From: JAEUJM01 sp044221555
Lineage (GTDB): Bacteria > Actinomycetota > Acidimicrobiia > Acidimicrobiales > DATDAH01
Reading direction: 5' to 3'
Length of the DNA stretch: 64,000 nt
Assembly (NCBI GenBank): GCA_044221555.1
Contig: JBGAOY010000022.1
Span: 1 to 64,000 of the forward strand
Shown: in pieces, positions 25,455 to 35,255 of the stretch
Position numbering within the stretch: position 1 is the stretch's first letter
How the letters are laid out: each line of letters starts with the position of its first letter
Translations under genes and position numbers: made by a program
The notes under the pieces: generated by a model
Database searches by the model: none
Told to the model about the DNA's origin: nothing
What the model saw: only the letters and a program-made list of their open reading frames with translations

Positions 25455-26470
25455 GGGGCGGAGAGGGCCAGGAGGCGGGCCGCGTTGTCGTGCAGCACGG
25501 CCCGGCGCAGGGCGTCGTCGCCGTCGGTGGCGATGAGCACCCGGGCCAGGGTGAGGGCCTGGTGGTAGAAGGGCCAGTCGGTGCCGTACACGACGCGGTC
25601 GCCGGGCACGGTGTCGAGCACGGTGCGGATCACGTCGAGGCCCAGGCTGGCCAGCTCGAACATGGTGTTGGGGTAGCGGTCGGCGAAGGCCAGCGCCTCC
25701 TCGCACTGGAGCGCGCCGGAGTGGCCGAGCACGAAGGTGGTGTCGGGGTTCTCGGCGATGGCCTTCTCGTACCGACCGACCTGGCAGCGCCGGTCGGCCG
25801 ACTTGGTGGCGATGCCCACCGGGCCGCAGTGGAACAGGACCGGGAGCCCCTTGGCGCCGCAGCGGCCGCAGAGGTGGACCGTGCGGGGGTGGTCGGGGCC
25901 GATGGCCTGTACGGCAGGGTGGATCTTCACCCCTCGGGCTCCCGCGGCCTGGTGCCGGTCGAGGTGGGAGTCGACGTCGCGGCGGAGCGGGTGCACCGAG
26001 CTGAACGGCACCAGCTCGGGGTGGGAGGCGCAGGCGGCCAGGACGACGTCGGTGTTCTGGGCACCGAGGGGCAGGTCGATGGGCAGCACCACCGAGTGGG
26101 CGATGCCGAGCGCGCGCATGTCGCGCAGCAGGTTGGGTGCGGTGTGGGTGGTGCGCATGCCCTTGCCGCTCAGCGACAGCGCCGTGAGGTCGAGCTGCAT
26201 CATGAACAGGGCGCCGGCGTCGAAGTTGCGGTTGGCGTAGCCCTCGAGGTCGACCGGGAGGGTGAGCGGGAAGTAGTAGGCGGTGGCCGGCGTCTCCACG
26301 GTGACGTCCACCTGCAGCGCCCGGAGATAGCCCATGGCCAGGTGGGTGTGCATGTCGATCACCGGCCCGACGGTGTCGTCCACCACCAGCCGGTTGCCGC
26401 CCTCCACCTCGAACCAGGGCAGGCGGGCCAGGTCGAGGGTGGAGGCGAAGGTGGTCGGGTGGGTGGTCAC
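25451..26470 (-). CDS. Amidohydrolase family metal-dependent hydrolase
   Basis: A 339-residue TIM-barrel amidohydrolase of the amidohydrolase-2 (ACMSD/TIM-barrel) group. Metal ligands: VIDMHTHLA (His-x-His), GVKIHPAVQ, LFHCGPVG, VLGHSGAL and YGTDWPFY (final Asp). It hydrolyses or decarboxylates a small organic acid; the substrate cannot be told. A short N-terminus (MTTHPTTFASTLDLARL) precedes the barrel. GTG 26470 gives the full length. It lies on the same strand as the molybdoenzyme, 103 bp downstream, and may be co-transcribed. Confidence 0.85.
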   Translation of the reverse strand: MTTHPTTFASTLDLARLPWFEVEGGNRLVVDDTVGPVIDMHTHLAMGYLRALQVDVTVETPATAYYFPLTLPVDLEGYANRNFDAGALFMMQLDLTALSLSGKGMRTTHTAPNLLRDMRALGIAHSVVLPIDLPLGAQNTDVVLAACASHPELVPFSSVHPLRRDVDSHLDRHQAAGARGVKIHPAVQAIGPDHPRTVHLCGRCGAKGLPVLFHCGPVGIATKSADRRCQVGRYEKAIAENPDTTFVLGHSGALQCEEALAFADRYPNTMFELASLGLDVIRTVLDTVPGDRVVYGTDWPFYHQALTLARVLIATDGDDALRRAVLHDNAARLLALSAP

Positions 26471-26573
26471 TCGGGCTCCGGGGTCGTCACACCGGCGCGG
26501 GCCGCCGGCGGGCGACCCAGCCTAGGGCCGGGCCGCGTCACCGGGCCGAGCGCCTCGGCACGCGTGTGCCGTG

Positions 26574-28583
26574 TCAGGCCCGGCGCACGTCGACGGTGGC
26601 GTCGTTGAACCGGGCGCCGCCGGCCAGGTCGGACAGGCCGTCGGGCGCGAACACGTTGGCGGTCCACCCGTCGGTGGTGGCCGAGCACCACAGGCCCTTG
26701 GGCATCACCGCCACCCCCGGACGGACGTCGGTGGCCACCGCGACGGGCACCCGCACCTCGTGGCGCCCATCGGTGACCACGACGGCGTCGCCGTCGGCCA
26801 GGCCCCGATCGGCGGCGTCGGCGGGGTTGAGGCGCACGGCCGGGTCGGGCGGGTCGTACTCGGCGAACATGGAGGTGATCGTGCGGTTCGTGGCCGGCGT
26901 GAGCAGCGTGAGGGGCCCGCCGGCGACGTCGTTGTCGCGGTAGGTCGGCACCCGGTCGGCACCGGCGGCCACCGCGGTCGGTGGCGCGACCAGCCGGGCG
27001 AGGGGTGGGCCGCCGTCGGCGTGGCGGGGGAACACGTCGGCGAACTGCACGAACCCGTCGGCCTGGAGGCGCAGTGGCAGCTCGAAGCCGCCGAGCAGGG
27101 CATCGCGCAGGCGCGTCGGCGACGGATCGAAGCGCTCACCCTCCAGTCCGAGGCGCACGGCCAGGCCGTGGGCCACCTCGTTGTTCGAGCGGCTCTGACC
27201 CACCGGCGGGATGACCGCCGGGGCGTCCTGCACCACGTACGAGCCGTAGCCGCCGACCAGGTCGTCGACCTCGAAGCTGGTGGTGGCCGGCAGGACGATG
27301 TCGGCGAAGCGGGCGGTGTCGGTGAGCACCTGGTCGTGGACGACGGTGAACAGGTCGGTGCGGGACAGGCCCTCGTGCACCCGTGCCTGGTTGGGGCAGG
27401 TGGCCGCCGGGTTGGAGCCCTGCACGAACAGCACCGCGGCGCCGCCGTTCTCGCCGCACAGGACGGCGCCGATCCGGTTCATGTTGACCACGCGCCGCCC
27501 CGCGTCGGCCGCCGGGGCGACCGGGCCGTCGCCGAAGACCAGCCGGCGCATGGGGCCACCGGTGGCGTCCTCCTTGGGACTGGTGGAGCCGACCACACCG
27601 GTGCCCGGCCGGCCGAACCCGCCCAGCAGTGCCCACAGCGACAGGGTGGCCCGGTGGGCCGAGCCCCCGTTGCGGTTGCGCTCCATGCCCCAGCCCACCC
27701 GCAGCAGGGGGCGGTCGGCGGTGGCGAGATCGTCCACCAACCCGCTGATCTCGCCGGTCTCGAGGCCGCACACCTCGGCGGCCCGGTCGAGGGGCCAGGC
27801 CCGACAGGCCTCGAGGTACTCGTCGGCGCCCTCGACGTGGGCGTCGACGAAGGCGCGGTCGACGCCGCCACGCCGCTCGAGCTCGGCGGCCGCGGCCATG
27901 GCCAGCACCACGTCGGCCCCGGGGCGCACCGCGAGGTGGCGGTGGGCCTTGCCCGCCAGCGGCGTGCGCCGGGGGTCGATCACCACGATGCGCAGGCCGG
28001 CCCGCCGGCGCTGCTCGAGCACCGCGGCGAGGTGCGAGTTGGACACCGTGGGGTTCGCCCCCCACACCACCACCAGGTCGCTCCGGGTCACGTCGGCCGG
28101 ATCGCCGCTGGGCAGGGCGCCCAGCACCAGGCGCCACGCCTCGCTGGCGGTGGCCGCGCAGATGGTGTCCTCGACCTCGGCGGTGCCGAGCGCCTCGAAC
28201 AGCAGCGGCGTCAGTCCCGCCGATGCCAGCACCGCGGCCGACGAGTTGTACAGGTACGGCACCACCGAGCCGGGGCCGTGGTCGGCGATGGCGGCGCCGA
28301 TGGCGGCCGCCGTGCGGTCGAGGGCCTCGTCCCAGCCGATCTCCGCGAATTCACCCGAACCCTTGGGCCCGGTGCGGGCCAGGGGGGTGGTGAGGCGGCC
28401 GGGGCCGTGCACCCGCCTGGTCATGCGGCGCACCTTGCGGCAGATCCAGCCGTCGGTGAGCGGGTTGTCGGCCTCGCCCGCGGGCACGGCGTCGATGGCG
28501 GTGATCAGGTCGCCGTCGACCGTCACCTCGAGGGAGCAGCCGTCGGGGCAGTCGAGCGGGCAGGCGGTGCGCACCTTCGTCAT
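26574..28583 (-). CDS. Molybdopterin oxidoreductase (DMSO reductase family)
   Basis: 669 residues. The N-terminal [4Fe-4S] motif is C8-x3-C12-x3-C16...C48 (ACPLDCPDGCS, GWICRK). Then come the molybdopterin domains: VVVWGANPTVSNSH, VVIDPRRTPLAGKAH, LFVQGSNPAATCPN, and the C-terminal dinucleotide-binding barrel (ALLTPATNRTITSMF-like TLLTPATNR, GLADGDAVVVTDG). No twin-arginine signal or electron-transfer subunit is seen, so it is a soluble, orphan enzyme. ATG 28583 starts right before the cluster. The reaction cannot be named; similar orphan enzymes are common in actinobacteria. A second one lies at 51.5 kb. Confidence 0.85.
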   Translation of the reverse strand: MTKVRTACPLDCPDGCSLEVTVDGDLITAIDAVPAGEADNPLTDGWICRKVRRMTRRVHGPGRLTTPLARTGPKGSGEFAEIGWDEALDRTAAAIGAAIADHGPGSVVPYLYNSSAAVLASAGLTPLLFEALGTAEVEDTICAATASEAWRLVLGALPSGDPADVTRSDLVVVWGANPTVSNSHLAAVLEQRRRAGLRIVVIDPRRTPLAGKAHRHLAVRPGADVVLAMAAAAELERRGGVDRAFVDAHVEGADEYLEACRAWPLDRAAEVCGLETGEISGLVDDLATADRPLLRVGWGMERNRNGGSAHRATLSLWALLGGFGRPGTGVVGSTSPKEDATGGPMRRLVFGDGPVAPAADAGRRVVNMNRIGAVLCGENGGAAVLFVQGSNPAATCPNQARVHEGLSRTDLFTVVHDQVLTDTARFADIVLPATTSFEVDDLVGGYGSYVVQDAPAVIPPVGQSRSNNEVAHGLAVRLGLEGERFDPSPTRLRDALLGGFELPLRLQADGFVQFADVFPRHADGGPPLARLVAPPTAVAAGADRVPTYRDNDVAGGPLTLLTPATNRTITSMFAEYDPPDPAVRLNPADAADRGLADGDAVVVTDGRHEVRVPVAVATDVRPGVAVMPKGLWCSATTDGWTANVFAPDGLSDLAGGARFNDATVDVRRA

Positions 28584-28638
28584 GCCCAGAACCCTATGGA
28601 TCAGCCGGTGGCGGTGCCCGGGCATTGAGCAATCGTGC

Positions 28639-28687
28639 GAAGCCGGCGCAGAATCCGGCGCCGGGCGCCGGGAATTGCGCTGAGTTC
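28639..28687 (+). repeat. Palindromic element family 2, copy 1
   Basis: A 49-bp imperfect palindrome starting GAAGCCGGCGCA and ending TTGCGCTGAGTTC. It matches copy 2 (46534-46582) at 38 of 49 positions by eye, same orientation, with the right arm identical. It lies between two same-strand genes, the molybdoenzyme and the SRPBCC gene. Confidence 0.75.
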
Positions 28688-28711
28688 GGGGTGGTTCGGG
28701 TATCGGGCCAG

Positions 28712-29170
28712 TCAGGCGCCCTCGAGCTCGGCCTTCATCCGCTCGAGGGTCGTGCGCATGCCGTTGCGGTTGGTCCTACCGCGGGCCCGGCCGAGGAGGG
28801 CCCAGTAGATCCTGGTGGGCAGGGTGTCGGGCAGACGGAACGACTCGGTGACGTCGGTGCCGCCGCCCTCGGCCGGCGCCAGCTCGTAGCGCCAGCTGTT
28901 CAGCACCTTCCCCTTCGGTCCCACGTCGAAGCCGAAGCGCTCGTCGGGGACCGCGTCGGTGACGACGCACTCCGCCCAGTAGACGGGCCCCCGCCCGTTG
29001 CGCTTCACGTGGCCGCGGAACCGTGCGCCCACCTCGGGGCCCGTGGCGCCGTCCAGCCACTCGGCCTCGAACGTCTCGGGGCTGTAGCTGCCGATCCTGG
29101 TGACGTCGCTGACGAGCTCCCACACCTGTCGAGGCGTGGCGCCGATGTGGACGGTGACCGAGTCGTGCAT
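28712..29170 (-). CDS. SRPBCC-fold protein (polyketide cyclase-like)
   Basis: 152 residues of the START/Bet v1-like fold. The N-terminal strand-helix pattern (HDSVTVHIGATPRQVWELVSDV) and the final long helix (GMRTTLERMKAELEG) are typical, as is WLDGATGPEVGARFRGHVKRNG. It binds a hydrophobic ligand in a central cavity and may act as a lipid-binding or cyclase-like protein. AGGGT lies 8 nt before ATG 29170; a GTG at 29179 is an alternative. It precedes the palindromic element and molybdoenzyme on the same strand. Confidence 0.85.
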   Translation of the reverse strand: MHDSVTVHIGATPRQVWELVSDVTRIGSYSPETFEAEWLDGATGPEVGARFRGHVKRNGRGPVYWAECVVTDAVPDERFGFDVGPKGKVLNSWRYELAPAEGGGTDVTESFRLPDTLPTRIYWALLGRARGRTNRNGMRTTLERMKAELEGA

Positions 29171-29281
29171 GACCGGCACCCTACGGCGACGTGGTTGCTC
29201 GTCGTCGGGCTCAGGCCGGGCAGAGCCAGTCAGGTGATCCTGCCAGCGACTCGGCCACCTCGACCACGCCGCCGGTGACGG

Positions 29282-31744
29282 CTAGCGGAGGGCGGGCTCG
29301 GGCTCGTCGGCACCTTCGCCGGATCCGACGCCGACGCCGGCGCCTGTGCCGTCGCCCGACGGGCCGTGGGCGGGCAGGTCGTCGGCGGCGTCCTCCAGGT
29401 GGCCTTCGACGTCGATGTTCGGCAGGAGCCGGTCGAGCCACCGGGGCAGCCACCAGTTCTTGTCGCCGAGCAGCTCCATGGTGGCGGGCACCAGCAGCAT
29501 GCGGACGATGGTGGCGTCGAGCAGGATGGCCGTGGCCAGGCCCACACCCATGAGCTTGACGGTGCGGTCCTGCTCGAGGATGAAGCTGCCGAAGACGAAC
29601 ACCATGATCGCGGCGGCGGCGGTGATCACCTTCGCGGTGGCGGCCAGGCCGTCGGCGACGGACCGCCGGCTGTCGCCGGTGCGGTGCCACTCCTCGCGGA
29701 CGCGGGAGAGCAGGAACACCTCGTAGTCCATGGAGAGGCCGAACACGATGGCGAACAGCATCATCGGCATCCAGGGCTCGATCGGCGCGGGCTGCACGCC
29801 GGTGATGTCGCTGAACCAGCCCCACTGGAACAGGGCCACGATGATGCCGTAGGCCGCGCCGATCGAGAGCAGGTTCATGATCACGGCCTTGAACGGCACG
29901 AGCAGCGACCGGAACACCACCATCAGGAGCAGGAACGACAACAGCAGCACGGCGCCGAAGAAGTAGGGCAACCGCGAGGTGAGGTAGTCGGAGAAGTCGA
30001 TGTTCACCGCCACGCTGCCGGTGACCTTCACGTCGACGCCCGCGGCCTGCTCGGCGGGGGGCAGCACGTCGTCACGGAGCCGGTTGACCAACTCGGTGGT
30101 GGCGGCCTCCTGTGGGCCGGTCGTGGGCACCACGTTCCAGATCGCCGCGGTGGGGTTCGCGGGATCGTTGGGCTGCGCCGGCGACACGAAGGCCACCCCG
30201 GGGTCGGCCTTCACCGCGTTCTCGACCGCGGCGAGCGAGTCGATGCCGGTGCCGTCCGGAACCTCGGCCACGAGCAGCAGCGGCCCGTTGAACCCGGCAC
30301 CGAAGCCCTCCACCAGCAGGTCGTAGGCCTGCTTGGTGCTGGTCTCCTGGGCGAAGTTGCTCTCGTCCGAGAACCCGAGGCGCAGGCCGAGCACCGGCAG
30401 GGCCAGGACGAGCAGGGCCAGGGCGCCCGAGATGGCGCTGATCCAGGGGTGGTGCTGGATGATCCGGCTCCAGCGGTAGGCCGTGGTCTCGTGGCGCGGC
30501 TTCACGGGGCGCCGGGGCACGTCGGACCGGAGGCCCGCGAGCGGCTTGACCCACCGGCCGAGGATGCTGACCAGCAGCGTGAGCGCGGCGAGCACGAACG
30601 CCACCGTGGCCACGGGCGTGACGTTGAGCCCGGTGGCCATGAGGCCGACCGCCACGAGGCCGGCGGCGATGAGGCCCCGCCACCGGGTGCGCTCCACCTT
30701 CTCGCCGGCGAACCCGAGGAGGGCGGGCAGCAGCGTGAGCGACGCCAGCACCGTGACCGCGACCACCGAGGACGCGCCCACGGCGAGGCCCTGCACGAAG
30801 CTGACGCCCATCAACAGCATGCCGAGCAGCGAGATGACCACCGTGATGCCGGCGAAGACCACCGAGCGCCCGGCCGTGTCCATGGCGATGGCGACGGACT
30901 CGCGCGACGTGTGCCCCGCGTGGAGCTGCTCGCGGTAGCGGGTGACGATCAACAGCGCGTAGTCGATGCCCACGCCGAGGCCGATCATGACACCGAGGAA
31001 CGTGGCGAAGTCGGGGATGGTCAAGACGTTGCTGAGCAGGGTGATGACCGCCGAGCCGATGCCGATGCCGAACAGGGCCACGCCGAGCGGCAGGCCCATG
31101 GCCAGCACCGAGCCGAAGGCCAGGATCAGGATGATGATGGCGAACCCGATGCCCAGCACCTCGGAGGACGGGTTCTCGAACTCGGCGAAGATGAATCCGC
31201 CCAGCTCGATGCGAAGGCCGTCGATCTCCGGCGCGTCGCGCAGGATCTGGTCGCGGATCGCACCGGCCTCGGTGAAGTCGATGTCGTCGGGCATCTCGAT
31301 GTTGGCGTAGGCGATCTGGCCGGCGTGCTCGCCCTGGGTCGAGATCTGGAGGGCGCCGTCCTCGGTGTACGGGCTCTGCACGCGCGTGACGTGGTCGAGC
31401 GTCGCCACCTCGTCGAACAGGTCCTGCATGGCGGCCTGCACCTCGGGGTCGTCGACGCCCTGGTCGGCCTCGAACACGATGGTGCCGGTGATGCCGGCGC
31501 CCTGGCCGCCGAACTGCTGGTCGAGCAGGTCGAGGCCCTGCTTGGACTCGACGTCGGGCAGGTTGAACTCGTCGCGGAAGGCGTTGCCGACCACGCCGCC
31601 GGCCACGTTGGCGAGGATCAGCGCCACCACCCAGGCGGCCAGGATCCACCGCCGCCGGTCGTGGCAGAACGGCCCGATCCGGGCGAACCACCCGAGATCG
31701 AGGTCTGGCTCCTGATCGGGACGGGCAGGGGTGTCGACGCTCAC
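29282..31744 (-). CDS. MMPL family RND-type transporter
   Basis: 820 residues. The layout is two repeats of one membrane helix, a large outside domain and five helices. Seen: FCHDRRRWILAAWVVALI, first outside domain about 60-200, then helices with GIDYALLIVTRYREQLHAG (the Asp-Tyr motif of MMPL proton relay, first half), and in the second half GLSMDYEVFLLSRVREEW (second Asp-Tyr). The C-terminus is acidic (GDGTGAGVGVGSGEGADEPEPALR). It probably exports a lipid or lipophilic compound using the proton gradient. AAGGAG precedes GTG 31744. Confidence 0.9.
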   Translation of the reverse strand: MSVDTPARPDQEPDLDLGWFARIGPFCHDRRRWILAAWVVALILANVAGGVVGNAFRDEFNLPDVESKQGLDLLDQQFGGQGAGITGTIVFEADQGVDDPEVQAAMQDLFDEVATLDHVTRVQSPYTEDGALQISTQGEHAGQIAYANIEMPDDIDFTEAGAIRDQILRDAPEIDGLRIELGGFIFAEFENPSSEVLGIGFAIIILILAFGSVLAMGLPLGVALFGIGIGSAVITLLSNVLTIPDFATFLGVMIGLGVGIDYALLIVTRYREQLHAGHTSRESVAIAMDTAGRSVVFAGITVVISLLGMLLMGVSFVQGLAVGASSVVAVTVLASLTLLPALLGFAGEKVERTRWRGLIAAGLVAVGLMATGLNVTPVATVAFVLAALTLLVSILGRWVKPLAGLRSDVPRRPVKPRHETTAYRWSRIIQHHPWISAISGALALLVLALPVLGLRLGFSDESNFAQETSTKQAYDLLVEGFGAGFNGPLLLVAEVPDGTGIDSLAAVENAVKADPGVAFVSPAQPNDPANPTAAIWNVVPTTGPQEAATTELVNRLRDDVLPPAEQAAGVDVKVTGSVAVNIDFSDYLTSRLPYFFGAVLLLSFLLLMVVFRSLLVPFKAVIMNLLSIGAAYGIIVALFQWGWFSDITGVQPAPIEPWMPMMLFAIVFGLSMDYEVFLLSRVREEWHRTGDSRRSVADGLAATAKVITAAAAIMVFVFGSFILEQDRTVKLMGVGLATAILLDATIVRMLLVPATMELLGDKNWWLPRWLDRLLPNIDVEGHLEDAADDLPAHGPSGDGTGAGVGVGSGEGADEPEPALR

Positions 31745-32007
31745 CTACAGGCTCCTTCGCTCACGGTCACACGGGAGAGACCGACGTCCGCCCGCAAACT
31801 CATCGGTGCTCAGCGGCGCGGGGATCGCCCTCGGCCCCGGCACCCGGCGGAGGCTACCGGGGGCCTCGCCGGTGGACCACCGGATTGGGGGGCCGTGTGA
31901 AGGAGGTCACAGCGCTCTGGCCGGGCGCTCGTGGCGCGCCCTCGTGCGGCCGGTGAGGGCCACCGGGGCCAGGCGCTACGTTGTCCGCCACCCGCCTGGA
32001 GGCACCC

Positions 32008-33177
32008 ATGAGTGGCACCGTCGGCCCGTTGCTCCCCGCGGACGAGCGCTTCGACCACCAGATCGTCGACACCTTCGCCACGGTGGCGCAGACCGATCCG
32101 AGCTGGACCGAGAAGGTGTGCGGCCAGGCGTGCGCACGGGACGGGTCGCTCCAGGTCGCGTTCGGGCTCGGCAAGTACACGAACCGCGACGTGATGGACG
32201 CCTACGCCGGCATCTCGCAGGGCGTCCAGCAACGCACCGTGCGGGCCAGCCGGCGCCTGTCGCTCGACCCGTCGTCCACGGTGATCGGCCCGATCAGCTA
32301 CGAGGTGCTGGAGCCGCTGCAGCGGGTGCGGGTCCGCCTCGAGCCCAACGACGTGCAGCCCATCGCCTTCGACCTCACGTTCGAGGGCAGGGTGCCCTGC
32401 TTCGTGGAGGAGCGCGAGGACTGGCGGGTGCCCAGCGGCTACCGCCACCAGGCCCACCAGATCCGCTACCACCAGTCCGGCGTGGGGTCGGGCTGGGTCG
32501 AGGTGGCGGGCGAGCGGACCGAGATCACCCCCGACACGTGGGTGTCCACCCGTGACCACTCCTGGGGGATCCGGCCCGACGTGGGGGTCCCCGCCCCCGA
32601 CGTGGAGCACCCCGACCGGCCACCGGGGCTGTCGGTGCTGGCCATCTGGAACCCGGTGCTGCTCACGCGCGACGACGGCAGCCAGTACGCGCTGCACCAC
32701 TACCTGCGTCGCCTCGAGATCCCCGACGTGTACCGCAGCGAGACGTTCCAGGGCGGCATCGAGCACGCGAACGGCCGCAAGGAGCTGTTCGCCGCCCACG
32801 TCCCCGAGATCCGCTTCGATCCGGTGAACCGCCGCTTCCAGGGCGGCCGCTTCGGCTTCACCATGGCCGACGGCACCGCCCGCCCGGTGGACGTCGAGGT
32901 GGTCAGCGACACCGGCTTCCACCTGGGCACCGGGCTCTACCACGGGTTCGACGGCTGGCACCACGGCAGCTTCCGCGGCGTGCTGAACCTCGACGGCGAG
33001 CACGTGCCCGACTGCAGCGAGCGGGCCTCGGCGGAACGGGTGCACCAGATCCGCGACTGCGTCGTGCGGGTCACCGACCCGGTGGGCGGCGGGGTGGGCA
33101 TCGGCAACTGCCAGACGGTGGCGCTCGGCGCCTTCCCCGACTGGGGCCTGCCCACCGCCGACGACTCCTTCCTCTGA
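32008..33177 (+). CDS. Uncharacterised AttH/DUF7065-like protein
   Basis: 389 residues, soluble and rich in beta strands. Repeated lipocalin-like segments occur (SSTVIGPISYEVLEPLQRVRV, RFGFTMADGTARPVDVEV) and the central motif RDHSWGIRPDVG, which is typical of the DUF7064/7065 and AttH (tocopherol cyclase/hydroxyneurosporene synthase-like) group that binds hydrophobic molecules. No catalytic set is known. CTGGAGG lies before ATG 32008. It is divergent from the MMPL exporter, across a 263-bp promoter region, so a linked role with a lipid is possible. Confidence 0.65.
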   Translation: MSGTVGPLLPADERFDHQIVDTFATVAQTDPSWTEKVCGQACARDGSLQVAFGLGKYTNRDVMDAYAGISQGVQQRTVRASRRLSLDPSSTVIGPISYEVLEPLQRVRVRLEPNDVQPIAFDLTFEGRVPCFVEEREDWRVPSGYRHQAHQIRYHQSGVGSGWVEVAGERTEITPDTWVSTRDHSWGIRPDVGVPAPDVEHPDRPPGLSVLAIWNPVLLTRDDGSQYALHHYLRRLEIPDVYRSETFQGGIEHANGRKELFAAHVPEIRFDPVNRRFQGGRFGFTMADGTARPVDVEVVSDTGFHLGTGLYHGFDGWHHGSFRGVLNLDGEHVPDCSERASAERVHQIRDCVVRVTDPVGGGVGIGNCQTVALGAFPDWGLPTADDSFL

Positions 33178-33350
33178 CGCGCCGCTCGCCACTCTGACGC
33201 GCTCCCTCCTCTGACACTCCGCCCCTCCCGCCGATGCGCCGCGCGCACCGTCCGTCGAGCCGGAGGGAATAGCAGTCACCGGTGACCGCTATGTCCTCCA
33301 GTCCGGGTTCGGGGCGGCGAGCGCGGTCCGGCGGGGGCAAGACTGCGGGG

Positions 33351-35255
33351 GTGACCTCGCCGGTGCATCGACTGCGTGAACGCCAGGAGTGGACGTTCTT
33401 CGGCGTGCTGCCCAAGGCGGCGCCGGGACTGGCCGCCGCGTGGTGGCTGGTGCTGGCGCTTCGGGCCGTGTTGCCCGCCGCCTTCGCCGTCGCCATGGGC
33501 GTGCTGGTGGCCGCCATCGAGGGCGGCACCTCGCTGACGGGGCCGCTCGTGTTGATGGGTGTCGTGTTCCTGCTCCTGCAGGTCGTGTTCCCGGTCCACG
33601 CCGCCATCAGCGCCAACCTCGGCGACCGCACCGCGGCCTGGCTCTACGACCAGCTCACCGACGCCTGTGTCGAGCCACCGGGCATGGCCCACCTCGAGGA
33701 CGCCGAGCTGGCCAACGACCTGCAGGTGGCCCGTGACTTCGACCTGGGCATGACCGGTCCGCCGCTGTCGGTGTCGATGGACTTCATCGCCCAGGGGCTG
33801 GCCCAGATGGCCGCCGGGCTGGTGTCGGCCGCGCTGCTGTTCGGCTTCGCGTGGTGGGCCCCCGTCGTGCTGGCCGGCGGCTGGCTGTCGACCCACTGGC
33901 TGTTGAAGGAGAGCGGCGTCTGGAAGGACCGCAACACCGACGAGGTGCGGGCCGCCCAGCGAGACGCCGACTACGCCTACCGCCTCGCCGTCGACCCCCC
34001 GGCCTCCAAGGAGCTGCGGATGTTCGGCCTGGCCGACTGGACCATCGACCGGTTCATCGCCCGCCGGACGCGCCTGCACGAGCTCCAGTACGAGGCCACC
34101 AAGATGCGTGAGCGTTCGGTGGTCGTCAGCGTGATCGTCGTGGTGGTCGCCAACGCCGTCGTGTTCTGGGCCCTGGCCTCGGCGGTCATCAGCGGCGAGC
34201 TGGACCTGGCCCGGGTGGTGGTCTACGCCCAGGCCGCGTTGGGCACGGCCCTCATCGCCTTCGGGGGGCTCAACTGGGCGCTCGACGGCTCGGCCGCCCC
34301 GGTGGCCGCGGTGCTGCGGTTGAAGCCGGCCATGGGCCCGATGGGCGACCTGCCGTCCGGCGACCGCCCCGCCGAGGGGCTGCCCACCCGTGAGCTGCGC
34401 TTCCGGGACGTCACCTTCGCCTATCCGGGCACGGACGGCCCACCGGTGCTCGACGGCTTCGACCTCACGATCCCGGCGGGGTCGTCGCTGGCGATCGTGG
34501 GCCAGAACGGCGCCGGCAAGACGACGCTGGCCAAGCTGCTCTGCCGCCTCTACGACCCCCAGGAGGGCGCGCTCGAGGTGGACGGCATCGATGTGCGCGA
34601 GCTCGACCTCCACTCGTGGCGCCGCCAGGTCACCGCGGTCTTCCAGGACTTCATCAAGTTCGAGCTGTCGCTGCGCGACAACGTGGTGCCCCAAGGCCCG
34701 AGCGGCCTCTCAGCGCGGGAGGGACGCGGCCCCGTCGGGCACACGGTCGACGGCCGTCCGATCGACGCTGCCGCCCTCGACGACGTGGTGGGCCAGGCGC
34801 TGGCCGACGCCGGCGCGGCCGACCTGGCCGCCCTCGACACGATCCTGGCCAAGGGGTATGAGCAGGGCACCGACCTGTCGGGCGGGCAGTGGCAGCGGGT
34901 GGCGCTGGCCCGAGCACTGGCCGCGGTCCGGCTCGGCGCCGGCGTGGTGCTGCTCGACGAGCCCACCGCGCAGCTCGACGTGCGGGGCGAGGCCGAGATC
35001 TTCGATCGCATCCTCACCGCCTCCAGGCACTGCACGACGATCCTCATCTCGCACCGGTTCTCGACCGTGCGCCACGCGGACCGCATCTGCGTGCTCGAGC
35101 ACGGCCGGGTGATCGAGCTCGGCACCCACGACGAGCTGATGGCCCACGGCGGGCGGTACCGCACGATGTTCGACCTGCAGGCGCAGCGCTTCGCGGCGGG
35201 CCTGCCCGTCGACGAGGACGACGCCGACGTCGAGGAGGTGACCCTCGATGTCTGA
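33351..35255 (+). CDS. ABC exporter half-transporter, subunit 1
   Basis: About 634 residues with six membrane helices then an ATPase. The nucleotide domain has Walker A VGQNGAGKTT, Q-loop FQDF, canonical signature LSGGQWQRVALARA, Walker B VVLLDEPTAQLD and H-loop ISHRFSTVR. An insert before the signature (QGPSGLSAREGRGPVGHTVDGRP) is unusual. GTG 33351 is chosen because an AAGACT hexamer ends 6 nt before it and the first helix begins soon after; GTG 33282 and ATG 33291 are longer alternatives. It overlaps the second subunit gene by 8 bp, so the two form a heterodimer. Confidence 0.85.
   Translation: MTSPVHRLRERQEWTFFGVLPKAAPGLAAAWWLVLALRAVLPAAFAVAMGVLVAAIEGGTSLTGPLVLMGVVFLLLQVVFPVHAAISANLGDRTAAWLYDQLTDACVEPPGMAHLEDAELANDLQVARDFDLGMTGPPLSVSMDFIAQGLAQMAAGLVSAALLFGFAWWAPVVLAGGWLSTHWLLKESGVWKDRNTDEVRAAQRDADYAYRLAVDPPASKELRMFGLADWTIDRFIARRTRLHELQYEATKMRERSVVVSVIVVVVANAVVFWALASAVISGELDLARVVVYAQAALGTALIAFGGLNWALDGSAAPVAAVLRLKPAMGPMGDLPSGDRPAEGLPTRELRFRDVTFAYPGTDGPPVLDGFDLTIPAGSSLAIVGQNGAGKTTLAKLLCRLYDPQEGALEVDGIDVRELDLHSWRRQVTAVFQDFIKFELSLRDNVVPQGPSGLSAREGRGPVGHTVDGRPIDAAALDDVVGQALADAGAADLAALDTILAKGYEQGTDLSGGQWQRVALARALAAVRLGAGVVLLDEPTAQLDVRGEAEIFDRILTASRHCTTILISHRFSTVRHADRICVLEHGRVIELGTHDELMAHGGRYRTMFDLQAQRFAAGLPVDEDDADVEEVTLDV

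Noticed and set aside
26574..28583. Assignment of the first molybdoenzyme as nitrate reductase or formate dehydrogenase
   Set aside because: No partner subunits, no signal peptide, no selenocysteine codon and no decisive motif; only the general family is supported.
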